DNA from: Lachnospiraceae bacterium
Lineage (GTDB): Bacteria > Bacillota > Clostridia > Lachnospirales > Lachnospiraceae
Length of the DNA: 53,412 bases
NCBI GenBank assembly: GCA_015056925.1
Contig: SVFJ01000013.1
Location: forward strand, 1-53,412
Direction: 5' to 3'
The position numbers were made by a program, and so were the translations under genes. The notes under the pieces are model-generated. The model had not been told where the DNA came from. It saw nothing but the letters and a program-made list of their open reading frames with translations, and did no database searches. Each line of letters begins with the position of its first letter. Position 1 is the first letter of the stretch. Positions 16,307 to 25,302 of this stretch are shown here, piece after piece.

Positions 16307-18946
16307 GTGAAATTACATAATATTCGAAGTGAGTCAAAGGGTTATACAACCTGGGGATGCATGTGGAAAAAAGGTGAGCTTTCATTGGTTGATGGTAAGC
16401 CTGCGAAGTCTTTCTTTTGTAAAAACAAAAAAGGGGAAGCGGTACTGATGCAATCAAGGGTTACTTCCTTCTGGCAGGATGGTTCAGTAAAGTGGACTGC
16501 GCATACAGCTGATGCTGCATTGCTTGGAGAGCAAATCGAAGTAAGGCTGGCAGATGAATGTGAGCAGGAGGGGGACTATGGTATTCGTATTCAGGAGACA
16601 GAACAGAAGCTAACTATTTATGCAGGAGAGTTGGAATTATATATTACAAAGAATACGAACAATCTTGTGGATGCTGTTAAAATAAAGGGAAACACAGTTT
16701 TGACAGATGCAAAGCTGGTTCTTGAATTAGAAGAGCCTATGTTGATAGAGGGAAATAAAGCAAAGGTTAATAGAGAGTATCTGGGACAAATCGAGCATAT
16801 TACCATAGAGGAAAAGGGACCTTTGCAGGCAATTTTGAAGTATGAAGGAAGTCATATATCTGCAACGGGAGAGCGCAAGATGCCATTTATTATTCGCATG
16901 GTAATAGGTATGGATTGCTCAGATATAAAGCTTACGCACACCTTTTTATATGATGGAGACGAGGAAAAGGATTATTTAAAAGGACTTGGTATCCGTTTTC
17001 AGACTCCAATAAAGGGCGAACTATATAATCGCCATGTGAAGATTACAAATGATTATGGATGCTTTCATGAAGGATTAGTACCTTTGATTTCGTGGCGTCC
17101 TAGAGTTCCACAGGGGCTTTATGAAAGGCAGATACAGGGAGAGAAGCTGATACTTGAAGGAAACGATAAGGAAATTGTAGATCAGGTGTTAGAGGATACA
17201 CCTTATTGGAGTGAATATAGCTTATGTCAGGATAGTGTTAGTCATTTTGTAATTCGTAAGAAGCTCGCAGAGGAGAACTGTTGTTATATAGATAGTCTCC
17301 ACGGATATCGCACACATGGCGGTTTTGCATTTGGCAGTGAAGGCGGAAGTATACTGCTAGGCATACGTGATTTCTGGGAGAAATATCCGTCAGGCTATGA
17401 TGTAAAAGGCTTAGACCTAGATGAGGCAGAGGCAACCATCTGGTTCTGGTCCCCGAAGGCAGAGAGTATGGATTTTCGCCATTATGCCAACAGAGGCTAT
17501 AATCAGGTTTGTTATGAAGGCTATGACTATAAGGGTGCAACCCCTTATGGAATCGCTTGTACCAATGAATGTATGATTCGTTTTGATGAGAAAATCATAC
17601 CGACGGATAGAGAATTGGATGCTTTTTGTAATCAGGTGAATAAACCAGCACTTTTTGTTGCAGAACCGGAATTTTATCATAAGATGCGAGCCTTTGGATA
17701 TTGGTCTGTGCCCAAAAAGGATACGCCGATGGAAATATGGCTGGAAGAACAGCTTGAACGAGCAGCAGACTTTTATCTTAATGAGGTAGAGCAGCGTGGC
17801 TGGTATGGTATGTTTAATTATGGTGATTTCATGCATACCTATGATCATCAGAGGCATCAGTGGCGCTATGATATTGGTGGATATGCGTGGGATAACACAG
17901 AGCTTGTACCGACTCTTTGGCTATGGTTATATTTTATGAGAACCGGAAGAGAAGATATTTTTACGTTGGCAGAGAAGCTGTCACGACATGCCGCAGAGGT
18001 TGATGTATATCATTTTGGAAAATATAAAGGCCTTGGCTCCAGACATAATGTGCGTCATTGGGGATGTCCTTGTAAAGAGGCAAGAATTGCCATGGCAGCG
18101 CATCATAGATTCCTATATTATCTGACAGGCGACCGTAGGTTTGAGGATATTTTTGACGAGCTTAAGGATAATGAAATGAGCTTTTTAAATAAGGATCCAC
18201 TTGGTGATTTTTATGAGAAGGAAGAGATGGTTTATCCAAGCCATGCAAGAAGTGGTCCTGACTGGTCTTCACTATGCTCTAATTGGATGACCGAGTGGGA
18301 ACGAAAAAATGATATCAGATATCGCGATAAGATATTGGTTGGAATGAATGATATTAAGAAGGCACCACTGCAGCTGACGTCTGGCCCGGATTTTGAATTT
18401 GAACCACAGACTTGTCATCTGCGATATATCGGTGAGAGGACAACTGGTGGTACCCATTTGCAGATTTGTATGGGGGCGCCGCAGGTTTGGATGGAGCTTG
18501 CAGATTTATTAGAGGATGAAGAATTTAAGAAAATGATAGCAGATTATGGTCGCTTTTATTATCTTCCAAAAGAAAAGCAGCTGGAAGAGTCGCAGGGAAT
18601 CATTGGAGACAGAGAGTTTACGTTACCGTTTATGTCAGCAGCAATGGGAGCCTATGGCGCATGGTATCTTAAGGATGAATGGCTTGCGAAGCGTACCTGG
18701 CAGATTCTGTTGGAAACGATGATACATGATGGAAATCATGAAGGATTTGCCACTAAAAAAATACCTAACTGTGGAAATCAGAAGGAATTAGTAGAAATAG
18801 CGTGGATATCTACAAATTTTGCGGCACAATGGTGTTTGAATGTTATTATGGTATTAGAGTTTATCAGAGATGCTTTGCCATCGACTATGGAAGAGGCAGA
18901 AGTGCTGACGGATGGTGCGGATGCATTTTATTTTCGAAAGGCATAG
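16307..18946 (+). CDS. YetA/PcRGLX-like exo-rhamnogalacturonan lyase (PL26-like)
   Basis: 879 aa, GTG start 8 nt after an AAGGAGG site that overlaps the GH2 stop. The N-terminus (GYTTWGCMWKKGEL, then FWQDGSVKWTAHTADA) matches the RIFT-barrel domain shared by Penicillium exo-rhamnogalacturonan lyase (PL26) and Bacillus YetA, which sits beside lplABC. The central and C-terminal parts form an alpha/alpha-barrel-like region rich in Trp and His. No signal peptide. Expected role: intracellular release of unsaturated galacturonyl-rhamnose units from RG-I chain ends. Activity is inferred from the family; the exact residues are not assignable from the sequence alone. Confidence 0.75.
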   Translation: MKLHNIRSESKGYTTWGCMWKKGELSLVDGKPAKSFFCKNKKGEAVLMQSRVTSFWQDGSVKWTAHTADAALLGEQIEVRLADECEQEGDYGIRIQETEQKLTIYAGELELYITKNTNNLVDAVKIKGNTVLTDAKLVLELEEPMLIEGNKAKVNREYLGQIEHITIEEKGPLQAILKYEGSHISATGERKMPFIIRMVIGMDCSDIKLTHTFLYDGDEEKDYLKGLGIRFQTPIKGELYNRHVKITNDYGCFHEGLVPLISWRPRVPQGLYERQIQGEKLILEGNDKEIVDQVLEDTPYWSEYSLCQDSVSHFVIRKKLAEENCCYIDSLHGYRTHGGFAFGSEGGSILLGIRDFWEKYPSGYDVKGLDLDEAEATIWFWSPKAESMDFRHYANRGYNQVCYEGYDYKGATPYGIACTNECMIRFDEKIIPTDRELDAFCNQVNKPALFVAEPEFYHKMRAFGYWSVPKKDTPMEIWLEEQLERAADFYLNEVEQRGWYGMFNYGDFMHTYDHQRHQWRYDIGGYAWDNTELVPTLWLWLYFMRTGREDIFTLAEKLSRHAAEVDVYHFGKYKGLGSRHNVRHWGCPCKEARIAMAAHHRFLYYLTGDRRFEDIFDELKDNEMSFLNKDPLGDFYEKEEMVYPSHARSGPDWSSLCSNWMTEWERKNDIRYRDKILVGMNDIKKAPLQLTSGPDFEFEPQTCHLRYIGERTTGGTHLQICMGAPQVWMELADLLEDEEFKKMIADYGRFYYLPKEKQLEESQGIIGDREFTLPFMSAAMGAYGAWYLKDEWLAKRTWQILLETMIHDGNHEGFATKKIPNCGNQKELVEIAWISTNFAAQWCLNVIMVLEFIRDALPSTMEEAEVLTDGADAFYFRKA

Positions 18947-18973
18947 TAGGAGTTAAGGAATAGGTGTAAAGGA

Positions 18974-21415
18974 ATGAGCAGTAATAGAAATTTGCGAATA
19001 AAAGAGATTACAGAAGATAAGGTAGTCATTACTTGGAATCAGGAAGAGGATGCAGACAGCTACCGTGTGTATTGGGCTGATGCAGATACACCAACCATGA
19101 AATACCGATTGATGGAAGAAACGAAAGAGAACAGCTACATATTAAAAAGAGCAACTCATGTGCCACATTTTCTAAAGGTTTCATCGGTAAAAAATGGGGC
19201 GGAATCAGTATGTAGCGATGTGTTGCAAACACCGGTAAAAAAGGTGTTCCATGAACAGTTAGAAAAGCTAAGTAGAGGTTTGGTGGCTATAAAGGTAGCC
19301 AATGGTATCTTTGTAAGCTGGCGTTTGTTCTTGGATGAAGTCAAGGGCTATAGTCAAACGGGATTAACAGGAACTGATTTCTATCTTTATCGTAATGGAA
19401 AAGAGATTGCATTGGTAACAGACAGTACCAATTATCTTGATGCAGAGGGTACACAACAGGATGAGTATTCTGTGGCAGCAGTATGCAATGGGAAAGTAGA
19501 AGAGAAGTGTGAGCCTGTAAAGGTATGGGGTAAGGAGTATCTGGATATTCCGATTCAAAAACCGGAAGGTGGTGTGACACCAGCAGGACAATGCTATGAA
19601 TACAGTGCAAATGATATGAGTGTAGCTGATGTGGACGGAGACGGAGAATATGAATATATTGTAAAGTGGGACCCATCAAATTCCCATGATGTGTCCATAA
19701 AAGGCTATACAGGTAAGCAGTATCTTGATTGCTATAAGCTGGATGGAACCTTACTCTGGAGATTGGATATGGGCGTCAATATTCGTGCAGGTGCTCATTA
19801 TACACAGTTTATGGTGTATGACTTTAATGGAGATGGTAAGGCAGAAATGGCTGTAAAGACAGCACCGGGAACTAAGATGACGATATTTGGTTCGGATGGA
19901 AAAGCGACGGAAGAGTATTATATTACGATGCCACAAACAGATTTGGAGGCAGGATATTCGCATGAAGATAATTATGTATGTTCTGCGAAGGACTATAGAT
20001 GCCACCTGATTACGATGTTTATGGAATGGCATGAGCATCCAGAGGTAAAAAGAGGGCAATGGCCATCCACTCTTGAAGAATGCTTTGGAATAGAGAAACA
20101 GTATACCTATCCGCTAAGCTATGAGGATGCCGAAAAGCTGGTGGAGTATTTTATTCATGTATATGCTCCAGCAAGAAGCCCGAAGAATGAGCTTGATCAA
20201 TTTGAGGGCTTTATATATGAAGGTCCTGAATATCTGACGATGTTTGCGGGGGACGGTAGTGAGCTGGAAACAATACCTTTTAAATATGAACGAGTAGACG
20301 ACGGATTGATGTGGGGAGATTATGCATTTAACAGAATAGAGCCTTGTAATCGCGTGGATAGATTTTTATCAGGAGTTGCTTATTTGGATGGTGAGAGACC
20401 ATATTTAATCATATGCAGAGGGTATTATACAAGAACAACAATTGTTGCATATGATTTCTTTGGAAATGCATTTCATGAGGTGTTTGCAATCGACAGTGGT
20501 TTTGTGCCGATGAAGAATCCTTTTGACAGTCGGGAGGCACATGATTCAATAGGTACAGACCCGGTATATGGTGTGTTGGCAGGTCAGGGAAATCACAGCC
20601 TGGCAACGGCAGATATAGATGGCGACGGATGTATGGAGATTATCTATGGGGCGGCAGTCATCGACCATGATGGAAGTCTTCTTTACAGTAGCTATGGATA
20701 TAGACCGGATGGGGTATATGCCAAGCTTGGACATGGAGATGCGATGCATGTAGCGCGTATTGATCCGGATAGACCGGGATTTGAGATTTTTAATGTATTT
20801 GAGGGAGGAGCAGCAGTGCCTTATGGCTTTGCTCTTCGAGATGCAGAAAGCGGAGAGCTGATTTTTGGAGAATATGCAACAACGGACTTGGGAAGATGTA
20901 TGATAGGCAAAATAGATCCTAACACAAGAGGTCTGCAGGTGTGGGTCAAGGATGTATTTGACTGTAAGGGAAATAAGCTGGATGTACCGCTATTGGGAAC
21001 CAATCAAAGTATTCGTTTTGCAGCAGATTTGACGACTCAGGTAACGGATGGCGTGGAATATATCGGAACAGTACAACCAGGAATCGTAAATGATACGATT
21101 CATGGAACTATGTTAATTCCTGAAAATACCATGACCAATAACGGAACAAAGGGAAATCCTTGCTTGGTTGCAGATATCTTTGGTGATTTCAGAGAGGAGC
21201 TGTTACTTAGAACAGAGGATAGCAGTGCAATCAGAATCTATATGAATACGGACATTACAAAGCATAAGCTCTTTACGCTAATGCATGACACGCAGTATCG
21301 TTGCAGTGTTGCTTGGCAGAATAATTGTTACAATCAGCCGGGATACACCAAGTACTATTATGGAAGTGATATGGACTTTAAATATGTGTTACCGCAGTTG
21401 TGCGGGGAAAAGTAA
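18974..21415 (+). CDS. Rhamnogalacturonan lyase, PL11 family (YesW/YesX-like)
   Basis: 813 aa. An N-terminal fibronectin-III-like domain (about 1-85) precedes the PL11 eight-bladed propeller. Several calcium-binding Asp-rich loops are visible: DVDGDGEYE (about 219), DFNGDGKAE (about 287), DIDGDGCME (about 550). The propeller also carries the RGYYTRTT and GQGNHSLATADIDGDG motifs of the family. It cuts the rhamnose-galacturonate linkage by beta-elimination. There is no signal peptide, so it is intracellular like Bacillus YesX, which is exo-acting; endo versus exo cannot be decided here. 27 nt after the PL26-like gene, with a weak ribosome site. Confidence 0.9.
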   Translation: MSSNRNLRIKEITEDKVVITWNQEEDADSYRVYWADADTPTMKYRLMEETKENSYILKRATHVPHFLKVSSVKNGAESVCSDVLQTPVKKVFHEQLEKLSRGLVAIKVANGIFVSWRLFLDEVKGYSQTGLTGTDFYLYRNGKEIALVTDSTNYLDAEGTQQDEYSVAAVCNGKVEEKCEPVKVWGKEYLDIPIQKPEGGVTPAGQCYEYSANDMSVADVDGDGEYEYIVKWDPSNSHDVSIKGYTGKQYLDCYKLDGTLLWRLDMGVNIRAGAHYTQFMVYDFNGDGKAEMAVKTAPGTKMTIFGSDGKATEEYYITMPQTDLEAGYSHEDNYVCSAKDYRCHLITMFMEWHEHPEVKRGQWPSTLEECFGIEKQYTYPLSYEDAEKLVEYFIHVYAPARSPKNELDQFEGFIYEGPEYLTMFAGDGSELETIPFKYERVDDGLMWGDYAFNRIEPCNRVDRFLSGVAYLDGERPYLIICRGYYTRTTIVAYDFFGNAFHEVFAIDSGFVPMKNPFDSREAHDSIGTDPVYGVLAGQGNHSLATADIDGDGCMEIIYGAAVIDHDGSLLYSSYGYRPDGVYAKLGHGDAMHVARIDPDRPGFEIFNVFEGGAAVPYGFALRDAESGELIFGEYATTDLGRCMIGKIDPNTRGLQVWVKDVFDCKGNKLDVPLLGTNQSIRFAADLTTQVTDGVEYIGTVQPGIVNDTIHGTMLIPENTMTNNGTKGNPCLVADIFGDFREELLLRTEDSSAIRIYMNTDITKHKLFTLMHDTQYRCSVAWQNNCYNQPGYTKYYYGSDMDFKYVLPQLCGEK

Positions 21416-21419
21416 AGCC

Positions 21420-21448
21420 AAAGGGCGCCCATCATTTTAGGCGCCCTT
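21420..21448. terminator. Bidirectional terminator between PL11 and agcS
   Basis: Stem AAGGGCGCC/GGCGCCCTT around a 10-nt loop. The stop codon of the minus-strand symporter (TTA on plus, 21437-21439) lies inside the loop, so the hairpin overlaps the end of that gene. Confidence 0.8.
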
Positions 21449-22885
21449 CTTCATTTCATTTATTTCATTTTTCTCTTCATTCTTAAAGTTCTTAAAGAAA
21501 TCCTTCGTCTCCTTAGCAACAACACCACTTAAAGCAAAGAGTGCAATCATATTAGGAATTGCCATAAGGCCGTTGAAGATATCAGCGATGGTCCATACAG
21601 CAGATACTGTAAGGAATGGGCCGATAAATACAGCGAGGATATATAACCATCTGTATACCTTGATTGCCTTCTGATTCTTGTTAGTAAGGTATTCAAGACA
21701 TCTCTCTGAGTAGTAATCCCAGCCAAGAATAGTTGTAAATGCAAAGAATACAAGGCAAAGCATCAGTGCAAATGCAGATACCTGTGATGGGAATGGAAGA
21801 CCATTCTGGAATGCGTAAGAGGTAACTTGAACGCCCTCTAAGCCTTCTACCTGCCAAGCACCTGTTACTACAATAGAAATACCTGTCATGGTGCAGATAA
21901 TGATTGTATCGATAAATACACCTGTCATAGAAACCAGTCCTTGACGTACAGGGCTGTTTGTCTTAGCTGCAGCTGCTGCAATAGGAGCAGAACCAAGACC
22001 TGCTTCATTAGAGAAGATACCTCTAGCAACACCCTTCTGCATAGCAACAAGCATAGTACCTACAACACCGCCGGTTACTGCCTGAGGATTGAATGCTCCC
22101 TTAACAATTGTAACAACAGCAGCTGGAACTTCTGTAATATTTGTGATAATCAGAACCAGACAGAATACAACGTAAAGGATTGCCATAAAAGGTACAATGA
22201 TTTCTGAAACCTTAGTGATTCTCTTGATACCACCAATCAGAACCAGTGCAACGCATACAGTAACTAATACAGCGGCAATCACAGTAGTCCATGAGTATTC
22301 ACCGATTAAAGGAATGGCAACTGTATTCACCTTATTTGGATCAAAGAATCCCTGAATTGCAGATGAAATACCGCTAATCTGAGTAATTGTACCAATTCCG
22401 AGTAAACCTGCACAGACACCAAAGATGGCAAATAATTTTGCAAGCCACTTGAAGTTTTTGCCCATTCCTTGCTCTATGTAATAGAATGGTCCACCAAGTG
22501 AATGATTATTCTCATCAATTACACGATACTTAATTGCTAAAAGTCCCTCTGCATACTTTGTTGCCATTCCAAGGAATGCTGCAACAATCATCCAGAATAA
22601 AGCACCAGGACCACCTGCGCATACAGCGGTAGCAACACCAACGATGTTACCTGTACCGATAGTGGCAGAGAGTGCTGTACAAAGTGCACCAAATGAGGAA
22701 ACCTCACCTTTACCGCCTTCTTCGTTTTTAACCATCCATTTGAGAGCTAAAGGAAGTTTTCTTACCTGTAATACTCCTAAACGTAATGTCAATAAAAGAC
22801 CACCTGCTAAGATGAGTACCATAAGAGGTACACCCCATACAAAGTCATCGATTTTGACTAAGATGTTATTAAAATTTTCCCACAT
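21437..22885 (-). CDS. Alanine/glycine:cation symporter (AGCS family)
   Basis: 482 aa, about 10-11 membrane segments. AGCS signature regions include ALSATIGTGNIVGVATAV (about 68-85), GGPGALFWM, a KYAEGLLA motif and FSNEAGLGSAPIAAAAA (about 294-310). It imports glycine and/or alanine with sodium or proton. The glycine riboswitch in its leader points to glycine as the physiological substrate. The AAGGAG ribosome site lies about 8 nt before the ATG. Monocistronic and divergent from the GH13 gene. Confidence 0.93.
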   Translation of the reverse strand: MWENFNNILVKIDDFVWGVPLMVLILAGGLLLTLRLGVLQVRKLPLALKWMVKNEEGGKGEVSSFGALCTALSATIGTGNIVGVATAVCAGGPGALFWMIVAAFLGMATKYAEGLLAIKYRVIDENNHSLGGPFYYIEQGMGKNFKWLAKLFAIFGVCAGLLGIGTITQISGISSAIQGFFDPNKVNTVAIPLIGEYSWTTVIAAVLVTVCVALVLIGGIKRITKVSEIIVPFMAILYVVFCLVLIITNITEVPAAVVTIVKGAFNPQAVTGGVVGTMLVAMQKGVARGIFSNEAGLGSAPIAAAAAKTNSPVRQGLVSMTGVFIDTIIICTMTGISIVVTGAWQVEGLEGVQVTSYAFQNGLPFPSQVSAFALMLCLVFFAFTTILGWDYYSERCLEYLTNKNQKAIKVYRWLYILAVFIGPFLTVSAVWTIADIFNGLMAIPNMIALFALSGVVAKETKDFFKNFKNEEKNEINEMKKGA

Positions 22886-22985
22886 AATATTTACTCCTTA
22901 TATATTATTTTACTCTCCAGATTTAGCTTGCCGCGTGTGCATTTCCGCGGAGCTTTTATTTTATTAAGATACACCATATTAACAA

Positions 22986-23014
22986 AATAAAAAGCGAAGT
23001 AAATATACTCCGCT
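22986..23014 (-). terminator. Riboswitch-controlled intrinsic terminator
   Basis: On the minus strand, stem AGCGGAGTA/TACTTCGCT with loop TATT, followed by TTTTATTTT. It lies between the glycine aptamer and the symporter start, the expected place for a transcription-termination expression platform. Confidence 0.75.
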
Positions 23015-23087
23015 CAGCTTCAATAAATATCTGTACAAAAAAGTATTTCATGCATGCAAATGGTTTGCATATTACATGAACATATAA

Positions 23088-23210
23088 CCTTCCCTGTCCT
23101 TTTGCCTGAGAGATTAGCATAATGCCTTGCCCCTTCGGCACCCACAAGTGAGCTTCTCCAGAGTTACATCCACTCACAGTTCCGTGTGGTTCTGCAAGCT
23201 TCCTATGTAT
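23088..23210 (-). promoter_or_regulatory. Glycine riboswitch (gcvT element)
   Basis: The minus strand shows the glycine aptamer consensus in order: CTCTGGAGAAGCTC, GTGCCGAAGGGGCAAGGC, then AATCTCTCAGGCAAAAGGACAGGG. Only one full aptamer is seen; the GC-containing hairpin 5' of it (about 23166-23205) may be the helper 'ghost' helix found with singleton glycine riboswitches. Downstream terminator at 22986-23014. Predicted to switch the symporter in response to glycine. Confidence 0.92.
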
Positions 23211-23305
23211 ATTTTTTTACTATAAAACCTTACAATATCCACTAAGGATAGTCAAGTAGAAGAATTTTAGTAAATGTTCACAAGGAAGAGTTGAACAGAA
23301 ACTAC

Positions 23306-23334
23306 TTGTTTTATTTTTGAAATAGGTGTATGAT
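23306..23334 (+). promoter_or_regulatory. Promoter of GH13 gene
   Basis: -35 TTGTTT (23306-23311), 17-nt spacer, -10 TATGAT (23329-23334). Confidence 0.6.
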
Positions 23335-23346
23335 AACAAAAAGCAT

Positions 23347-23366
23347 AAAGGAAAACGTTTTCCTTT
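23347..23366. promoter_or_regulatory. Perfect palindromic LacI-family operator
   Basis: 20-bp perfect palindrome with core GGAAAACGTTTTCC and central CG, just downstream of the predicted transcription start of the GH13 gene. The form is that of LacI/MalR/CcpA-type operators, so it probably represses the gene without maltodextrin or under glucose. Confidence 0.75.
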
Positions 23367-23443
23367 TGATAAAATATGCAATTATGGGAATAAAAAAATA
23401 GAAACTTAGAAGTCTATAGACGGCGGAAAGAAGAGGTTTTGTA

Positions 23444-25204
23444 ATGGAATTTGGAGCAGTATTTCATAGAGCGACAGACAATTATTGTTATGCATTGGAC
23501 GAGAATCAGTTAATTATCAATATAAAGACAGGCTATGATGTGAAGGAGGTTAACATCATTTATGGTGACCCGTTTGCAAACGGTATCCTTGGTGGTGGTG
23601 AGGAGTGGACAGGTGATAAGACAGGTATTCCTTATAAGAAGCGTTTGAAGCATCAGCTTTGGTGGACGACTACGATTGTACCGGAGTTTAAGCGATTGAA
23701 GTATTATTTTGAATTGATTACAGAGGATGAGAAGTGGTATTACTTTGAGGATGGTTTTGTTAGTGAGGAGCAGATGCAGCTTAGTGGCAGAAGCCGTCAG
23801 TGCTTTACCATGCCGTGGCTGAATCCATCGGATGTGAATAAAACGCCTTATTGGGTAAATGAAACGATTTGGTATCAGATTTTTCCAGATAGATTTTGCA
23901 ATGGTAATCCGGATATTAATCCAGAAAATGTATTAGAATGGGGTTCTAAGAAAAAGATAGAAAATCGTGATTTATATGGTGGAGATTTACAGGGAATTCT
24001 GGATAGGCTGGATTATTTACAGAGACTTGGTATTACTGGAATCTATCTTACACCGATTAATGAGTCACCTTCTAATCATAAGTATGATACAACAGATTAT
24101 GAGAAGATAGACCCTCATTTTGGTAATGAGCTGATGATGAAGACATTGGTACAGAGTGCACATAGCAAAGGCATTCGTATTATGTTAGATGCAGTATTCA
24201 ATCATAGTGGATTTTATTTTAAGCCTTGGCAGGATGTGTTGGAGAAAGGACCGCAGTCGGAGTATTATGATTGGTTTATGATTAATCAATGGCCATTGGA
24301 AAAGGGGGCGGCAAAGAAGGGACAGCTTTATACCTTTGCTTTCTTTGATGGTATGCCAAAGCTTAATACGAATCAGCCTAAGGTAAGAGAGTATTTGATT
24401 GGTGTAGTGTGTGACTGGGTGCGTAAATATGATGTGGATGGTATTCGTATCGATGTGGCAAATGAGATTTCCCATACCTTCTGTAAGGAACTTCGTACAG
24501 CATTAAAGGCAATTAAGCCTGATATTTATATCTTGGGTGAGATTTGGCATGATGCCATTGCGTGGCTTCGCGGTGATGAATATGATGCAGTGATGAATTA
24601 TCCTCTAGCTGGCAGTATGAAGGATTTCTTTATTGATGAGAGTTTAACTGGCGAGGACTTTGAGTATATGGTAAACCGCTGTTACACAAACTATATGCAG
24701 CAGAGCAATGATGTACTCTTTAATATGTTGGATTCTCATGATACCATCAGACTTCGCAGTGTAGTGAAGAATGAGGAAGAGTATCGTGCATTGCTAACAC
24801 TTTTGTTTACGATGCCAGGAAGTACCTGTATTTATTATGGTACAGAAATTGGTATGGAGGGTGGATTTGATCCTGATTGCCGTAGATGTATGCCTTGGAA
24901 TCAGATAGAGGAAGGTGTATTTGATGAACGGATTAAGTTTATGCGCGAGTTGATTACTCTTAGAAAGTCACAGCCTCTTATGCGTGAGCGTAATTTCCAT
25001 TTCCCTTCAGAGTATGAGAATCCAAGAGTGATTCAGTTCTGGAAGATGGGTTGGAGTGAGAAGCTGGAAATAGTGGTAAACAGTAGTGATGAGGAGATAG
25101 AGCTTTTAAAATGCAAGGAAGGCAAGGTGTTGTTTTCACAGAAGCTTGAGAATGGCGTCTTGCAGTCAGGTGGAGTTTGTGTCAGATTTTTTGATAGGAT
25201 ATAA
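23444..25204 (+). CDS. GH13 cyclomaltodextrinase/neopullulanase/maltogenic amylase
   Basis: 586 aa, no signal peptide, so intracellular. The N-terminal about 125 residues fit the CBM34-type domain of this group; the TIM barrel starts at about ETIWYQIFPDRFCNG. Catalytic residues: Asp337 (DGIRIDVANE), Glu366 (ILGEIWHD), Asp433 (LDSHDT). It hydrolyses alpha-1,4-linked maltodextrins, cyclodextrins or pullulan fragments. Monocistronic, with its own palindromic operator at 23347-23366. Ribosome site GGAAAGAAGAGG. The subtype within GH13_20 cannot be fixed from sequence alone. Confidence 0.9.
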   Translation: MEFGAVFHRATDNYCYALDENQLIINIKTGYDVKEVNIIYGDPFANGILGGGEEWTGDKTGIPYKKRLKHQLWWTTTIVPEFKRLKYYFELITEDEKWYYFEDGFVSEEQMQLSGRSRQCFTMPWLNPSDVNKTPYWVNETIWYQIFPDRFCNGNPDINPENVLEWGSKKKIENRDLYGGDLQGILDRLDYLQRLGITGIYLTPINESPSNHKYDTTDYEKIDPHFGNELMMKTLVQSAHSKGIRIMLDAVFNHSGFYFKPWQDVLEKGPQSEYYDWFMINQWPLEKGAAKKGQLYTFAFFDGMPKLNTNQPKVREYLIGVVCDWVRKYDVDGIRIDVANEISHTFCKELRTALKAIKPDIYILGEIWHDAIAWLRGDEYDAVMNYPLAGSMKDFFIDESLTGEDFEYMVNRCYTNYMQQSNDVLFNMLDSHDTIRLRSVVKNEEEYRALLTLLFTMPGSTCIYYGTEIGMEGGFDPDCRRCMPWNQIEEGVFDERIKFMRELITLRKSQPLMRERNFHFPSEYENPRVIQFWKMGWSEKLEIVVNSSDEEIELLKCKEGKVLFSQKLENGVLQSGGVCVRFFDRI

Positions 25205-25229
25205 ATATGTTAAAAAAATGACAATTTTA

Positions 25230-25258
25230 TTTACAAGACGCAAAGAAAAGGGTATACT
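25230..25258 (+). promoter_or_regulatory. Promoter of second aldolase gene
   Basis: -35 TTTACA (25230-25235), 17-nt spacer, -10 TATACT (25253-25258); about 45 nt before the ATG with a GGAGG ribosome site. Confidence 0.75.
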
Positions 25259-25302
25259 TAACGTATCAGAGTGAAAAATAATAATAATCGGAGGTTTGAA
25301 TT

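Noticed and set aside
22956-23177. A 73-aa minus-strand open frame upstream of the symporter
   Set aside because: It lies entirely over the glycine riboswitch and its terminator, which explain the sequence better; no ribosome site.
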